This document shows positions 1-8,047 of a stretch of 64,000 nucleotides of DNA, one piece after another. The stretch is from positions 1 through 64,000 of the forward strand of contig CAIQUZ010000114.1 of assembly GCA_903875135.1 (NCBI GenBank), given 5' to 3'. Origin of the DNA: an uncultured beta proteobacterium (lineage in GTDB: Bacteria; Pseudomonadota; Gammaproteobacteria; Burkholderiales; Burkholderiaceae). Position 1 is the stretch's first letter. Each line of letters starts with the position of its first letter. Position numbers and translations under genes: made by a program. Below the pieces are notes generated by a model that was not told where the DNA came from, made no database searches, and saw only the letters and a program-made list of their open reading frames with translations.

Positions 1-180
1 ACGGATTTCAAGGGCTTCAATTCCTTTTTGGGTCAGTGTCGTATTAAAAGCCCTAAATTTAAAAATACGCTCTAATTCTGAAAGCGAAGAAGCATCTTCG
101 TCTACGCAAAGAATTCTGATACTTTCTGGGCGTATACGAGGAATCGAGCTATTTTTCTCTGAGTATTCGGTTTCAGACAT
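1..180 (-). CDS. Response regulator receiver protein, N-terminal part (runs off the window)
   Basis: The reverse strand opens with an ATG at 180 and stays open to the window edge (60 codons). After about 20 polar residues it reads IRILCVDEDASSLSELERIF, the first beta strand and acidic pocket of a receiver domain, with C-V-D-E-D in place of the usual V-D-D-E. The text continues through a helix to an E-A-L-E-I segment typical of the second helix. The phospho-acceptor Asp and any output domain lie outside the window, so the subfamily cannot be named. It is separated by about 190 bases without a recognisable gene from the next minus-strand gene, so co-transcription is uncertain. Confidence 0.7.
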   Translation of the reverse strand, partial: MSETEYSEKNSSIPRIRPESIRILCVDEDASSLSELERIFKFRAFNTTLTQKGIEALEIR

Positions 181-371
181 GGCGCTTGTATAAATAAATG
201 ATGGTATTTGATTACAAACATATATTAATACATTCATGTGAAAAATGAAGATTGTTGACTGTTAAACGTAAAAAAAAATGACGGCATAGGAACTTCTTTG
301 CAGCAAAATCATGCCACTCTTGTCAAACAATTAAAGAAAGCTCCGAATCGATCCCCCGATGTCGACTTACT

Positions 372-989
372 TTATGCGTTTGTATCTATTAGATGTCCTA
401 CATTACCCATTTGACTTGCCATCAATACACTCATTCCTTTTAAGACATCCTGCAATTGAATGGAATTCATTGGCAAGCCTTGAGATAAAAGTAAGTCATT
501 AAAGCTATTTTTCAGTTGTGTGACAGTCAAAGCATCACTAGAACCTGAAGAGTCTAAAGAGGCGGTAATACTGATGAGCACATCTTGAAGATAATTATTT
601 GAATCGGTATGGCTAAAAGACTGGTAAGTAGCCCCCAAAAAATGACTACTTATTTGGGAGTAGGAGACGTTTTGCATAGATTGGTCTATATTTTGGATGA
701 GATCTGCGATAAAAACATCCGTGGCTTGCTGGGAAGTCAGCGATGAAGTGTTTAAAAAAGAGGCATTATAAGCAGGAACGTGTAAGAGATTTTCCATCAC
801 GATATAAAATGACTTCGTGAGATGATTCAACTTGTTCAGGGTATTATTGGCCAAATTAGCAGATAAGTGAGATCCAAAATCACTAACAAAAGAGCTACTA
901 CCAACTCGAGAACTAGAGCTTGCTGTTGTACCACCTAACATGGCTGGATTGTACAAAAGAGGTAGATTAAGGTGTGATATGTTATTCAT
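372..989 (-). CDS. Unrecognised Ser/Asn-rich protein ending in an M-G-N-V-G tail
   Basis: I do not recognise this 205-residue protein. The ATG at 989 is preferred over an upstream ATG at 1070 because the extra 27 residues are hydrophobic and low-complexity, whereas from 989 the protein begins MNNISHLNLP and is preceded by a weak AAGATAG. It has no cysteine, no clear signal peptide and no transmembrane segment. It is rich in Ser, Asn, Leu and Gln, with several predicted amphipathic helices. The last residues, QMGNVGHLIDTNA, closely match the C-terminus of the small gene at 1921-2094 (QMGNVGTIINTKA). The region is far more AT-rich than the housekeeping genes. The shared tail suggests a common sorting, binding or processing signal, but no function can be given. 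Confidence 0.6.
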   Translation of the reverse strand: MNNISHLNLPLLYNPAMLGGTTASSSSRVGSSSFVSDFGSHLSANLANNTLNKLNHLTKSFYIVMENLLHVPAYNASFLNTSSLTSQQATDVFIADLIQNIDQSMQNVSYSQISSHFLGATYQSFSHTDSNNYLQDVLISITASLDSSGSSDALTVTQLKNSFNDLLLSQGLPMNSIQLQDVLKGMSVLMASQMGNVGHLIDTNA

Positions 990-1280
990 AGCTATCTTAT
1001 TTGTAAGACAAACACTGTATAAAGTGTAAGTATTATAAATATATAAGCTTTGAGCAACAAAAAACAGCATATAAAGAAAAATTATTACATATTATTTTTA
1101 TTATCTTTATAAGAAAAAGACTATTTAAAAGTTATGAAATATATAATAAATTGGCCACAATAATGGCATTGGAAAAGTTACAACGAGAAATTTAATCTAA
1201 GAAGAGGTATTAGATTTTAGAATAATTATTACAACTTACATTACTATTAACGGACAATTTATTGAAAACTTTAGGCTTTA

Positions 1281-1841
1281 TTAAAAATAATTTCTAGTTC
1301 CTGGACAAAACCGATTAAAAATTTGATTCCAAGCTGATTTGGTACGAATGATATCTCTTGGTTTACTGGATTCCAACATTAAAGTCCCATTGGCCATCAC
1401 TTGTAAAAAGTAATTGTTAGGCCCCCACCAAGTGCCTGCATGTTGGACATAACCTACTAATACGGTACTTGGGACCCAGGTATTTAATTTAAGTTCTTTG
1501 ACGTTCGTATCAAAAATATATTGTGTAATCGTGGTGTTGACTGCATTGTTCAGGTTATTAACTTCGGCATTTGAGATCTCTGGAGGGGCCGCAACTTTAA
1601 CCTCCGTAATTGAGGCTTTGCGGTAGATACATTCTTTAGGGTTATAAACATACCAAAAAGTATCGCCTGAACCACCTTCATCCAAGCCCTCTGTATAGTT
1701 GATAATTTTAGCAACTGTATCAATTTGTTGACTACGTCTAAATTGATCAATTTCCGATTCGCTCTCAGCTGCAAAACATAAACTTGAACAACAAAATATG
1801 ATGAGGGTAAAAGTCGGGGAAAAGGTGAAAAAAGTCTTCAT
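1281..1841 (-). CDS. Secreted protein of unknown function
   Basis: This 186-residue protein starts with a clear signal peptide: MKTF, then a hydrophobic stretch TLIIFCCSSLCFA, with likely cleavage after Ala24 or Ala25. The mature part is acidic to neutral and begins ESESEIDQFRRSQQ. It has two cysteines (in PKECIYR and NRFCPG) that could form one disulfide in the periplasm, and a Trp/Tyr-rich centre (TFWYVYNP, GTWWGPNNYF). I do not recognise the family. The start is fixed by the signal peptide. There is no Shine-Dalgarno in front of it, but a TATAAT lies only six bases upstream of the ATG. Its neighbours on the same strand are the two genes that share a C-terminal tail. Confidence 0.6.
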   Translation of the reverse strand: MKTFFTFSPTFTLIIFCCSSLCFAAESESEIDQFRRSQQIDTVAKIINYTEGLDEGGSGDTFWYVYNPKECIYRKASITEVKVAAPPEISNAEVNNLNNAVNTTITQYIFDTNVKELKLNTWVPSTVLVGYVQHAGTWWGPNNYFLQVMANGTLMLESSKPRDIIRTKSAWNQIFNRFCPGTRNYF

Positions 1842-1847
1842 GCATCA

Positions 1848-1853
1848 ATTATA
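1848..1853 (-). promoter_or_regulatory. Possible -10 box very close to the start codon of the secreted-protein gene
   Basis: On the minus strand TATAAT ends six bases before the ATG at 1841. A TTTAGA (4 of 6 to the -35 consensus) lies 16 bases upstream of it. If this is the promoter, transcription would begin at or within a base or two of the start codon, giving a leaderless message, which fits the absence of a ribosome-binding site. Confidence 0.35.
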
Positions 1854-1920
1854 AAAAGAATACTTATCCTCTAAAGTAGAAACACATACAAAAAATGTCT
1901 TTTGTTCAGAGCTTTAGCAA

Positions 1921-2094
1921 TTAAGCCTTAGTATTAATAATCGTGCCAACATTACCCATCTGTTTGACAGGTGCTTGAGAGGGAGTATCTTTAATTCCAT
2001 CACCATTTTCAGGACGCGCTGAACTTGAATTTGGAATCGAACTCACCGGATGCGGCCTGCTAGCCGCATATGCACTCGTTTTAGATAAATACAT
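1921..2094 (-). CDS. Small protein (57 aa) ending in the same M-G-N-V-G tail
   Basis: An ATG at 2094 (preceded by TTGGAAATATTAA, weak GGA) opens a 57-codon frame ending at TAA 1921. The protein starts MYLSKTSAYA, is Pro/Ser/Ala-rich and probably disordered, and ends KQMGNVGTIINTKA. The last 13 residues match the end of the 205-residue protein at 372-989 at eight identical positions, with conservative changes at I/L, N/D and K/N. That match, in two unrelated protein bodies, is the main evidence that this is a real gene. It has no signal peptide or membrane segment. It could be a substrate, peptide partner or regulator linked to its neighbours, but function is unknown. Confidence 0.5.
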   Translation of the reverse strand: MYLSKTSAYAASRPHPVSSIPNSSSARPENGDGIKDTPSQAPVKQMGNVGTIINTKA

Positions 2095-2159
2095 TTAATA
2101 TTTCCAATAAAGTAATTAATGAGATGCTAGCAAAATTCATATTAAATTACAATTGATAT

Positions 2160-4103
2160 TTAAAGAATATTCTCAGCTTCTAAAAGTTGACTTAACTTGA
2201 GCCAATCTTCTTCCAAAACTACCAATTCATTTTTAAAAAATTGCAATTTAGTACTAGATGCAAGAATAAAATCAGTATCTGGTGAGTTAGTTAGTTGTGC
2301 TTCAAGAGCAAGCACTTCAGTTTGTTTTTGGCTAATTTGAAGCTCTAACTTTTCAAAATTCTTCTTCAACTTTTTTTGCTCAGAAGTTAAAAATGGTTTT
2401 TTGGTATTGGAAGTAGGTAAAGATGGTGTTGGCGAAGCAGCAAGTTGAGATATTTTTTTTGCTTCTTCTCTTTGACGTTTTGCCTCATCGAGTAAAAATT
2501 GTTGGTAATCATCTAAATCTCCCTCGAAAGGATAGACACTGCCTCGAGACACCATCCAAAATTCATCACAAACAGCACGCAATAAAGCGCGATCATGACT
2601 GACTAACATAACAGTACCTTCATATTCATTAAGTGCCATAGAAAGGGCTTCGCGTGTTGCTAGATCCAAATGATTGGTTGGTTCATCTAACAGTAAAAGA
2701 TTCGGTTTTTGCCAAACAATCATACACAGGACTAAACGGGCTTTTTCACCACCGCTCATGCTACCTACTTTTTGGAAGATCATATCGCCACTAAAATTGA
2801 ACATACCAAGAAAGCCACGCAAATCCTGTTCGCGTGTTCCTTGACCAGATAAAGTACGATCTGCTGTAGCTCGTTTGACTAAACTGATCATATGCTCTAG
2901 TGGATTATCTTCTTCTTGCAGAATATCTAACTCTTGTTGGGCAAAGTAACCAATTTGTAAACCCTTGCCTTCCGTAAGTTCACCGGATAGTTCCTTAATG
3001 GTGCCTGCAATTGTTTTAACAAGAGTCGATTTACCTTGACCATTCGCACCTAATATACCAATACGTTGGCCAGCTAAAACAGATTTGTTCACATCACGCA
3101 CAATGATGACAGGTTCAGTCGTACCATCTTGAGATGGGTAACCAAGAGCAACATTGTGTAAAACAAGCATCGGATTTGGTAAATTCGTTGGCTCTTTAAA
3201 CTCAAAGGTAAAATCGGCTTCAGAAAGTAAAGGTGCGATTTTCTCCATCCGATCAAGTGCCTTGACTCGACTTTGAGCTTGTTTAGCTTTACTAGCTTTG
3301 GCTTTAAATCGAGCAATAAATTTTTGTAAATGAGCAATTTTTTCTTGTTGCTTAGAAAAAGCACTTTGCTGGAGTGCTAACTGTTCTGAACGTTGATCCT
3401 CAAAAGAGCTGTAATTACCACCGTAGCGATTGAGCAAACAGTTTTCAATATGAATCGTTACTTGAGTGATACTATCTAAAAATTCACGATCATGGCTAAT
3501 CACAATCATCGTGCCATTATATTTCTTTAACCACGCCTCTAGCCAAACTAAGGCATCTAAATCTAAGTGGTTGGTTGGTTCATCGAGTAAAAGAAGCTCG
3601 GAGGGACACATTAAGGCGCGGGCTAATTGCAAACGCATTCTCCAACCACCTGAAAAACTATTGACAGGATTTTGTAATTCATTCAATTTAAATCCAAGAC
3701 CTAGAATAAGTGATTGTGCTCTGGACTGTGCATCATTGGCGCCACTATCAAAATAATGCATATAAGCATGTGCGATGGCGTCACCATCCCCATTTGACTC
3801 AGCATCGTCTACCGCTTGTTTGGCTAGCATTAAAACGGTATCTCCATCGATCACAAAATCGGTAGCATTTTGGTCTGTTTCAGGCATATTTTGAGCAACT
3901 TGAGACATACGCCATTGTTTTGGTATAAAAAACTCACCTTGGTCTTCATGCAGTGAGCCATTTAAAAGAGCAAATAATGATGATTTTCCAGCGCCGTTAC
4001 GACCCACTAATCCCACTTTCTCACCCGGATTGATGGTTGCGGTTGCCTGATTTAAGACAGCCTTAATGCCGCGCCGTAAAACGATGTTTTTAAGTTGAAT
4101 CAT
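2160..4103 (-). CDS. yheS: ABC-F family ATPase YheS
   Basis: This 647-residue soluble protein has two ABC ATPase domains in one chain and no membrane segments, the ABC-F arrangement. Domain 1 has Walker A GRNGAGKSS (34-42), signature SFSGGWRMRL and Walker B LLLLDEPTNHLD. The inter-domain linker is the Lys/Gln-rich arm (KAKASKAKQAQSRVKAL). Domain 2 has Walker A GANGQGKST, a second SGGEKARL signature and a second LLLLDEPTNHLD. A charged coiled coil follows at the C-terminus (about 560-647). Length and the openings RRG, TATINPG and VGLVGRNG match E. coli YheS rather than EttA or Uup. ABC-F proteins bind the ribosomal E site and act on stalled translation; the exact role of YheS is less certain. 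It is a single-gene unit diverging from the MOSC gene. Confidence 0.88.
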   Translation of the reverse strand: MIQLKNIVLRRGIKAVLNQATATINPGEKVGLVGRNGAGKSSLFALLNGSLHEDQGEFFIPKQWRMSQVAQNMPETDQNATDFVIDGDTVLMLAKQAVDDAESNGDGDAIAHAYMHYFDSGANDAQSRAQSLILGLGFKLNELQNPVNSFSGGWRMRLQLARALMCPSELLLLDEPTNHLDLDALVWLEAWLKKYNGTMIVISHDREFLDSITQVTIHIENCLLNRYGGNYSSFEDQRSEQLALQQSAFSKQQEKIAHLQKFIARFKAKASKAKQAQSRVKALDRMEKIAPLLSEADFTFEFKEPTNLPNPMLVLHNVALGYPSQDGTTEPVIIVRDVNKSVLAGQRIGILGANGQGKSTLVKTIAGTIKELSGELTEGKGLQIGYFAQQELDILQEEDNPLEHMISLVKRATADRTLSGQGTREQDLRGFLGMFNFSGDMIFQKVGSMSGGEKARLVLCMIVWQKPNLLLLDEPTNHLDLATREALSMALNEYEGTVMLVSHDRALLRAVCDEFWMVSRGSVYPFEGDLDDYQQFLLDEAKRQREEAKKISQLAASPTPSLPTSNTKKPFLTSEQKKLKKNFEKLELQISQKQTEVLALEAQLTNSPDTDFILASSTKLQFFKNELVVLEEDWLKLSQLLEAENIL

Positions 4104-4284
4104 GAAAATGGATAGGAAAAGAAGTAAATCGCTTGTGAAAAAAGTAAATAGGGAAATGCATCATAACGTAAATTTGTAATGAAACGTGGATATCACAAAA
4201 GGTAAATGAGGTAAGACGATTTGAAATGAGGGTGATGCAGTTTAAAATAGTAGCATCATTCCTTACTGAGAAAATCCCATATAC

Positions 4285-4905
4285 ATGCCACAAATCTGCT
4301 CGATCTCTGTTGGAAAAGTAAAAGTCATCAATGCTGAAAAAGAAAATTTACAACAGGAAATTCACTCAGCGATCCATAAACTGCCATTAAGTACCCTAAG
4401 GGCCCCAAACCCAATCAAGGTTCATCATCTGGGAATTGAGGGGGATGAACAGGCAAATCTGAAAGTACATGGTGGGATTGAGAAGGCTATTTATGTCTAC
4501 CCAAAGGAGCATTATGCATTTTGGGCAGAGCGTATGGTCAAACAAAGGATGATGGATCAAGGTCAGGAACTACAACATGGTAACTTTGGTGAGAACCTAA
4601 CAACAGAGGGCTTTGTTGAAACAGAGGTCTTTATCGGCGATATTTGGCAGGTGGACCAAACCGTCTTGCAAGTCACCCAATTTCGGGAGCCGTGCTTTAA
4701 ATTTAATATCAAAATGAACTATAGCGGAGCAGCCAAAATCATGGTTCAAAGTGGCTATTGTGGATGGTACCTAAGAGTATTGGAACCTGGCATTATGGCG
4801 GCGGGACAGCAGATTAAGGTAAAAGCAGGCCCCAGAAAACTATCTATCGCCAATCAAAGCCTTGATTTTTATCAACGAACGGGACAGCCGGATTTAGGAA
4901 TCTAA
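4285..4905 (+). CDS. MOSC domain protein (YiiM-like)
   Basis: A 206-residue soluble protein with a MOSC (molybdenum cofactor sulfurase C-terminal) fold. It shows the early GIEGDEQANLKVHGGIEKAIYVYP segment (split here by domain order), the HGNFGENLTTEG block and a Cys in QFREPCFKF that matches the conserved MOSC cysteine. The C-terminal tail KVKAGPRKLSIANQSLDFY resembles the 3-alpha extension of YiiM-like proteins. In this family the MOSC domain carries the molybdenum cofactor and supports N-hydroxylated base reduction with flavin partners; substrate here is not shown. moaC at 38594 shows that the cell makes molybdopterin. The gene stands alone between yheS and feoA, with its stop 70 bases before feoA and a Fur-type operator in that gap. 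Confidence 0.82.
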   Translation: MPQICSISVGKVKVINAEKENLQQEIHSAIHKLPLSTLRAPNPIKVHHLGIEGDEQANLKVHGGIEKAIYVYPKEHYAFWAERMVKQRMMDQGQELQHGNFGENLTTEGFVETEVFIGDIWQVDQTVLQVTQFREPCFKFNIKMNYSGAAKIMVQSGYCGWYLRVLEPGIMAAGQQIKVKAGPRKLSIANQSLDFYQRTGQPDLGI

Positions 4906-4921
4906 GAATCCGGGTGCTGCG

Positions 4922-4946
4922 AATGATAACGATTCTCGTTTATAAT
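4922..4946 (+). promoter_or_regulatory. Fur box and -10 element in front of feoAB
   Basis: Positions 4922-4940 read AATGATAACGATTCTCGTT, a good match to the 19-bp Fur consensus GATAATGATAATCATTATC and close to Fur boxes written as AATGATAATNATTCTCATT. It is directly followed by a perfect TATAAT at 4941-4946. The -35 region is poor. Fur-Fe2+ bound here would cover the promoter, so feoAB should be iron-repressed. Confidence 0.8.
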
Positions 4947-4975
4947 AAGAAATAACCCATATTCCCAACGAATTG

Positions 4976-5224
4976 ATGAAACTTGACCAACTATCCAACA
5001 ATATAACCAAGCGTGTAAAGCGTGTTGATCATGACGAGCTATTACCTGAAATTGCCCACCAGTTGGAAGAAATTGGATTTATCCCTGGTGAGCGAGTCAT
5101 GGTAATGCGACGTAACTTGTTAGGGGGTGATCCTTTAATGGTTCGGGTTGGTTTATCAACATTTGCTTTACGTAAAAAAGAAGCAGCACTCATTGAAGTT
5201 GAAGATTTAAGTGATCATGACTGA
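4976..5224 (+). CDS. feoA: Ferrous iron transport protein FeoA
   Basis: An 82-residue SH3-like protein of the usual FeoA length. The ATG at 4976 is chosen over the TTG three bases earlier. Diagnostic text is LEEIGFIPGERVMVMRRNLLGGDPLMVRVG (in two parts), the G-x-x-P-G and G-D-P-x-x-x-x-V motifs, and FALRKKEAALIEVE at the end. FeoA binds the cytosolic side of FeoB and is needed for Fe2+ uptake. The last codons overlap the feoB start by eight bases, so translation is coupled. A Fur box precedes the gene. Confidence 0.93.
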   Translation: MKLDQLSNNITKRVKRVDHDELLPEIAHQLEEIGFIPGERVMVMRRNLLGGDPLMVRVGLSTFALRKKEAALIEVEDLSDHD

Positions 5225-7112
5225 GTCGACAATTCACTTTTATCCAAAAGAGCCTTTAATCGCACTTGTTGGAAATCCAAATTGTGGAAAAACATCTATA
5301 TTTAATTTGCTCACAGGCGGAAATCAAAAAGTAGCTAATTATGCTGGGGTTACCGTCGAACGTAAAGAGGGTAAGCTGGTTTTAAATCAACAAGTATTAA
5401 GGATTTTAGATTTACCTGGCGTTTATAGTTTATATCCGCGATCTTTAGATGAGCATATAACGTGTAATGTTTTATTGGGACGTGCAACGGGCGAAAAGAG
5501 ACCCGATTTAGTATTGTGCGTATTGGACGCCACAAATTTAAGAAGAAGCTTGCGATTGGTACTTGCCCTCAAAAGAATGGGATTGCCTTGTATCGTGGTC
5601 TTAAATATGATGGATGTTGCACAAAAACGAGGACTCAATATCAATGTTTCTCAGTTAGCAGAAGAGCTTCATTTACCTGTTGTTTCAACGATTGGTGTTG
5701 AGAGCAAAGGTGATCATGCTTTGCGTGAAAAACTAAAAGAGATCGATCTTTCAAAAAGTGGTTTAAACGAATTGGTAGACGTGACTAATCAATCACCGAG
5801 CTACCAGACGGAGGCTGATAATCAAGTTGTACAAAATATCTTAAAAAAATTAGGTTTAGATCAACAGATTGCAGATCCAATAAGTGATCAACTTGACCAG
5901 ACTTTACTGCATCCAATTTTGGGGCCATTGATTTTATTTGTGGTGCTGTTCTTTATCTTCCAAGCTGTATTTACATGGGCAGCATATCCCATGGAACTCA
6001 TTAAAAGTGCGACGGATGGCATCAGTCAATTGATATTAGAAAATTTCTCGGACAATTGGTTAAGAAGTTTACTTGTCTTTGGTGTTATTGCCGGTGCGGG
6101 AGGTGTACTTGTCTTCTTACCGCAAATTTTGATTCTATTTTTCTTTATTTTAATTTTGGAGGAAAGTGGGTATTTACCAAGAGCAGCTTATTTATTAGAC
6201 AGAATGATGGGAAGTGTCGGACTTTCAGGACGTTCGTTCATACCGCTTCTTTCCAGTTTTGCTTGCGCAATTCCTGGCATCATGGCAACCAGAACTATTA
6301 CCAATGCACGAGATCGGCTAGTTACTATTTTGATTGCTCCCCTGATGACTTGTTCAGCAAGATTGCCTGTCTATGCATTATTAATCGGGGCATTCATACC
6401 ATCAAGAGAGTTATCTATCGGGATAGATTTACAGGGGTTAGTACTATTTTCTTTATATTTATCAGGTATTGTTGGCGCCATGATTGTTGCGTGGGTGCTA
6501 AAAAAAATGGCTAACTCAAAAACATCATTTCATCCGTTGATGATGGAGCTACCAAGTTACCATTTTCCGAGTCTGAAAAATGTGGCTATTGGTCTATGGC
6601 AACGAATGTTTATTTTCTTACACAGAGTGGGCGGCACGATTCTATTTTTAACCATAGCATTATGGTTTTTAGCTAGTTTTCCTCATCCTCCAACGGGAGC
6701 AGAGGGCCCGGCCATTGAGTATAGTTTTGCTGGAATGCTGGGTAAATTATTAGCTACTATTTTGTCACCCATTGGATTTAATTGGGAAATTAGTATTGCA
6801 TTGGTACCAGGTATGGCAGCAAGGGAAGTGGTTGTCAGCTCACTAGGGACTGTCTATGCGTTAGCAGGTCAAGCAGGAGATACTGCTGAGGCTCTGACGC
6901 CGTTAATACAACACAGTTGGTCTTTAGCCACTGCCTTATCACTACTCGCATGGTTTGTCTTTGCGCCGCAGTGTTTATCTACGATTGCTGCTGTCAAACG
7001 AGAAACCGGCGGATATAAAATACCTGCCATCATGCTGACCTACCTATTTCTACTTGCTTATCTAGCTTCCTACATCACCTACCATGTGGCGTTAAGTCTT
7101 GGGTGGGGTTAA
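5217..7112 (+). CDS. feoB: Ferrous iron transporter FeoB
   Basis: Fe2+ permease of the inner membrane with an N-terminal G domain: G1 GNPNCGKTS (19-27), G3 DLPG (65-68) and G4 NMMD (130-133), then a GDI-like helical region and a polytopic core with two gate repeats (for example SGRSFIPLLSSFACAIPGIMA split over the gate and its Cys). The ATG at 5217, eight bases inside feoA, gives 631 residues; a GTG at 5211 is less likely. This is shorter than the E. coli protein (about 770), as in many betaproteobacteria, and no feoC follows. Its stop codon shares TTAA with the stop of the convergent sseA gene. Confidence 0.95.
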   Translation: MTESTIHFYPKEPLIALVGNPNCGKTSIFNLLTGGNQKVANYAGVTVERKEGKLVLNQQVLRILDLPGVYSLYPRSLDEHITCNVLLGRATGEKRPDLVLCVLDATNLRRSLRLVLALKRMGLPCIVVLNMMDVAQKRGLNINVSQLAEELHLPVVSTIGVESKGDHALREKLKEIDLSKSGLNELVDVTNQSPSYQTEADNQVVQNILKKLGLDQQIADPISDQLDQTLLHPILGPLILFVVLFFIFQAVFTWAAYPMELIKSATDGISQLILENFSDNWLRSLLVFGVIAGAGGVLVFLPQILILFFFILILEESGYLPRAAYLLDRMMGSVGLSGRSFIPLLSSFACAIPGIMATRTITNARDRLVTILIAPLMTCSARLPVYALLIGAFIPSRELSIGIDLQGLVLFSLYLSGIVGAMIVAWVLKKMANSKTSFHPLMMELPSYHFPSLKNVAIGLWQRMFIFLHRVGGTILFLTIALWFLASFPHPPTGAEGPAIEYSFAGMLGKLLATILSPIGFNWEISIALVPGMAAREVVVSSLGTVYALAGQAGDTAEALTPLIQHSWSLATALSLLAWFVFAPQCLSTIAAVKRETGGYKIPAIMLTYLFLLAYLASYITYHVALSLGWG

Positions 7113-7963
7113 TCACCCGTTGCCACAGGATTGTTGGAATGATTACACCATTGGCTCCAACTACCTGCATACAGCTTTGAGCCCTTGAGTCCGGCCAATT
7201 CCATTGCAAAAAGATTGTTACAGGCAGTGACGCCGGAGCCGCACTGATGAACGATCAGTTCTGGTGCTAAGTTGAGACTATGCCATTCCTTGCGAAGTTC
7301 ATTGGGGGATTTAAACAACGCGTCTGAATTAAGATTCATTTTATACAGTCGGTTTATTGCACCAGGAATATGTCCTGCAACAGGATCAAGGGGTTCAATG
7401 TCACCACGAAATCTTTCAGGCGCGCGTGCATCAATGATATGAAAAATGGGATTACTCAGATTATCTTGGACATCTTGCATCTCAATTAAATTTGTATAGC
7501 CAACCACATTAGCCTCTAATTTTAGGGGTGAAGGTTGATTATCACCAAGCTCTACAGGATTTCCAAGGGAAGTCCAAGTGTGAAATCCACCATCTAAAAT
7601 TTGAACGTTTTTATGACCAGTGGCAGTCAACATCCACCACATTCTGGCAGAGTAAGTATTTTCTAGATCGTCATAGATCACAATTTTAGAATCCGAAGAA
7701 ATTCCGAGCTGTGACCTTGTGTTCGCCCAGGACTCAGGAGTAGGTAACGGGTGCCTACCTAATTGAGGGTTTTCGGGGCAAGACAAATCTCTTTCTAAAT
7801 CAACATAGTGAGCACCAGGAATATGACCTTCTAAGTACTGTTCTTTACCTATATGGGATTTGGCAAGATTAAACCGGCAGTCAAAAGTGAGAACCTTGGA
7901 ATCTTGATGCTGTAAAAGAAGGCGCAATTCTTTGTTGTTAATCAGTAAGTTAGTTGTATTCAT
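7109..7963 (-). CDS. sseA: 3-mercaptopyruvate/thiosulfate sulfurtransferase
   Basis: A 284-residue tandem rhodanese. The N-terminal inactive rhodanese domain carries DCRFNLA and GHIPGAHYVDLERDLS (split in two). The C-terminal domain has DARAPERFRGDIEPLDPVAGHIPGA in pieces and the active-site loop CGSGVTA, with catalytic Cys241. CG[S/T]GVT is the loop seen in 3-mercaptopyruvate sulfurtransferases, whereas thiosulfate-specific rhodaneses usually have CRxGxx. It transfers sulfane sulfur from 3-mercaptopyruvate to cyanide or thiol acceptors in the cytoplasm. The gene is monocistronic and ends tail-to-tail with feoB with a four-base overlap. No clear ribosome-binding site precedes the ATG at 7963. 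Confidence 0.9.
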   Translation of the reverse strand: MNTTNLLINNKELRLLLQHQDSKVLTFDCRFNLAKSHIGKEQYLEGHIPGAHYVDLERDLSCPENPQLGRHPLPTPESWANTRSQLGISSDSKIVIYDDLENTYSARMWWMLTATGHKNVQILDGGFHTWTSLGNPVELGDNQPSPLKLEANVVGYTNLIEMQDVQDNLSNPIFHIIDARAPERFRGDIEPLDPVAGHIPGAINRLYKMNLNSDALFKSPNELRKEWHSLNLAPELIVHQCGSGVTACNNLFAMELAGLKGSKLYAGSWSQWCNHSNNPVATGD

Positions 7964-8047
7964 TGGTTGGTTAAGTTAGATTTAAAAAAGAATCGTTAAA
8001 CTTATAATGATTCAATCTATCATGTTATCAAAGAAGGTAGTCACAAT

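Noticed and set aside
372-2094. R-body (Reb) type toxin locus at the left edge
   Set aside because: Considered because of small unknown proteins beside a response regulator, but neither protein shows the RebB-like N-terminal pattern.
5350-5644. Antisense reading frames inside feoB, and similar frames inside recA, sucC, iorA and others
   Set aside because: They lie wholly within strong genes, have no ribosome-binding site and no family motifs; they are shadows of coding bias.
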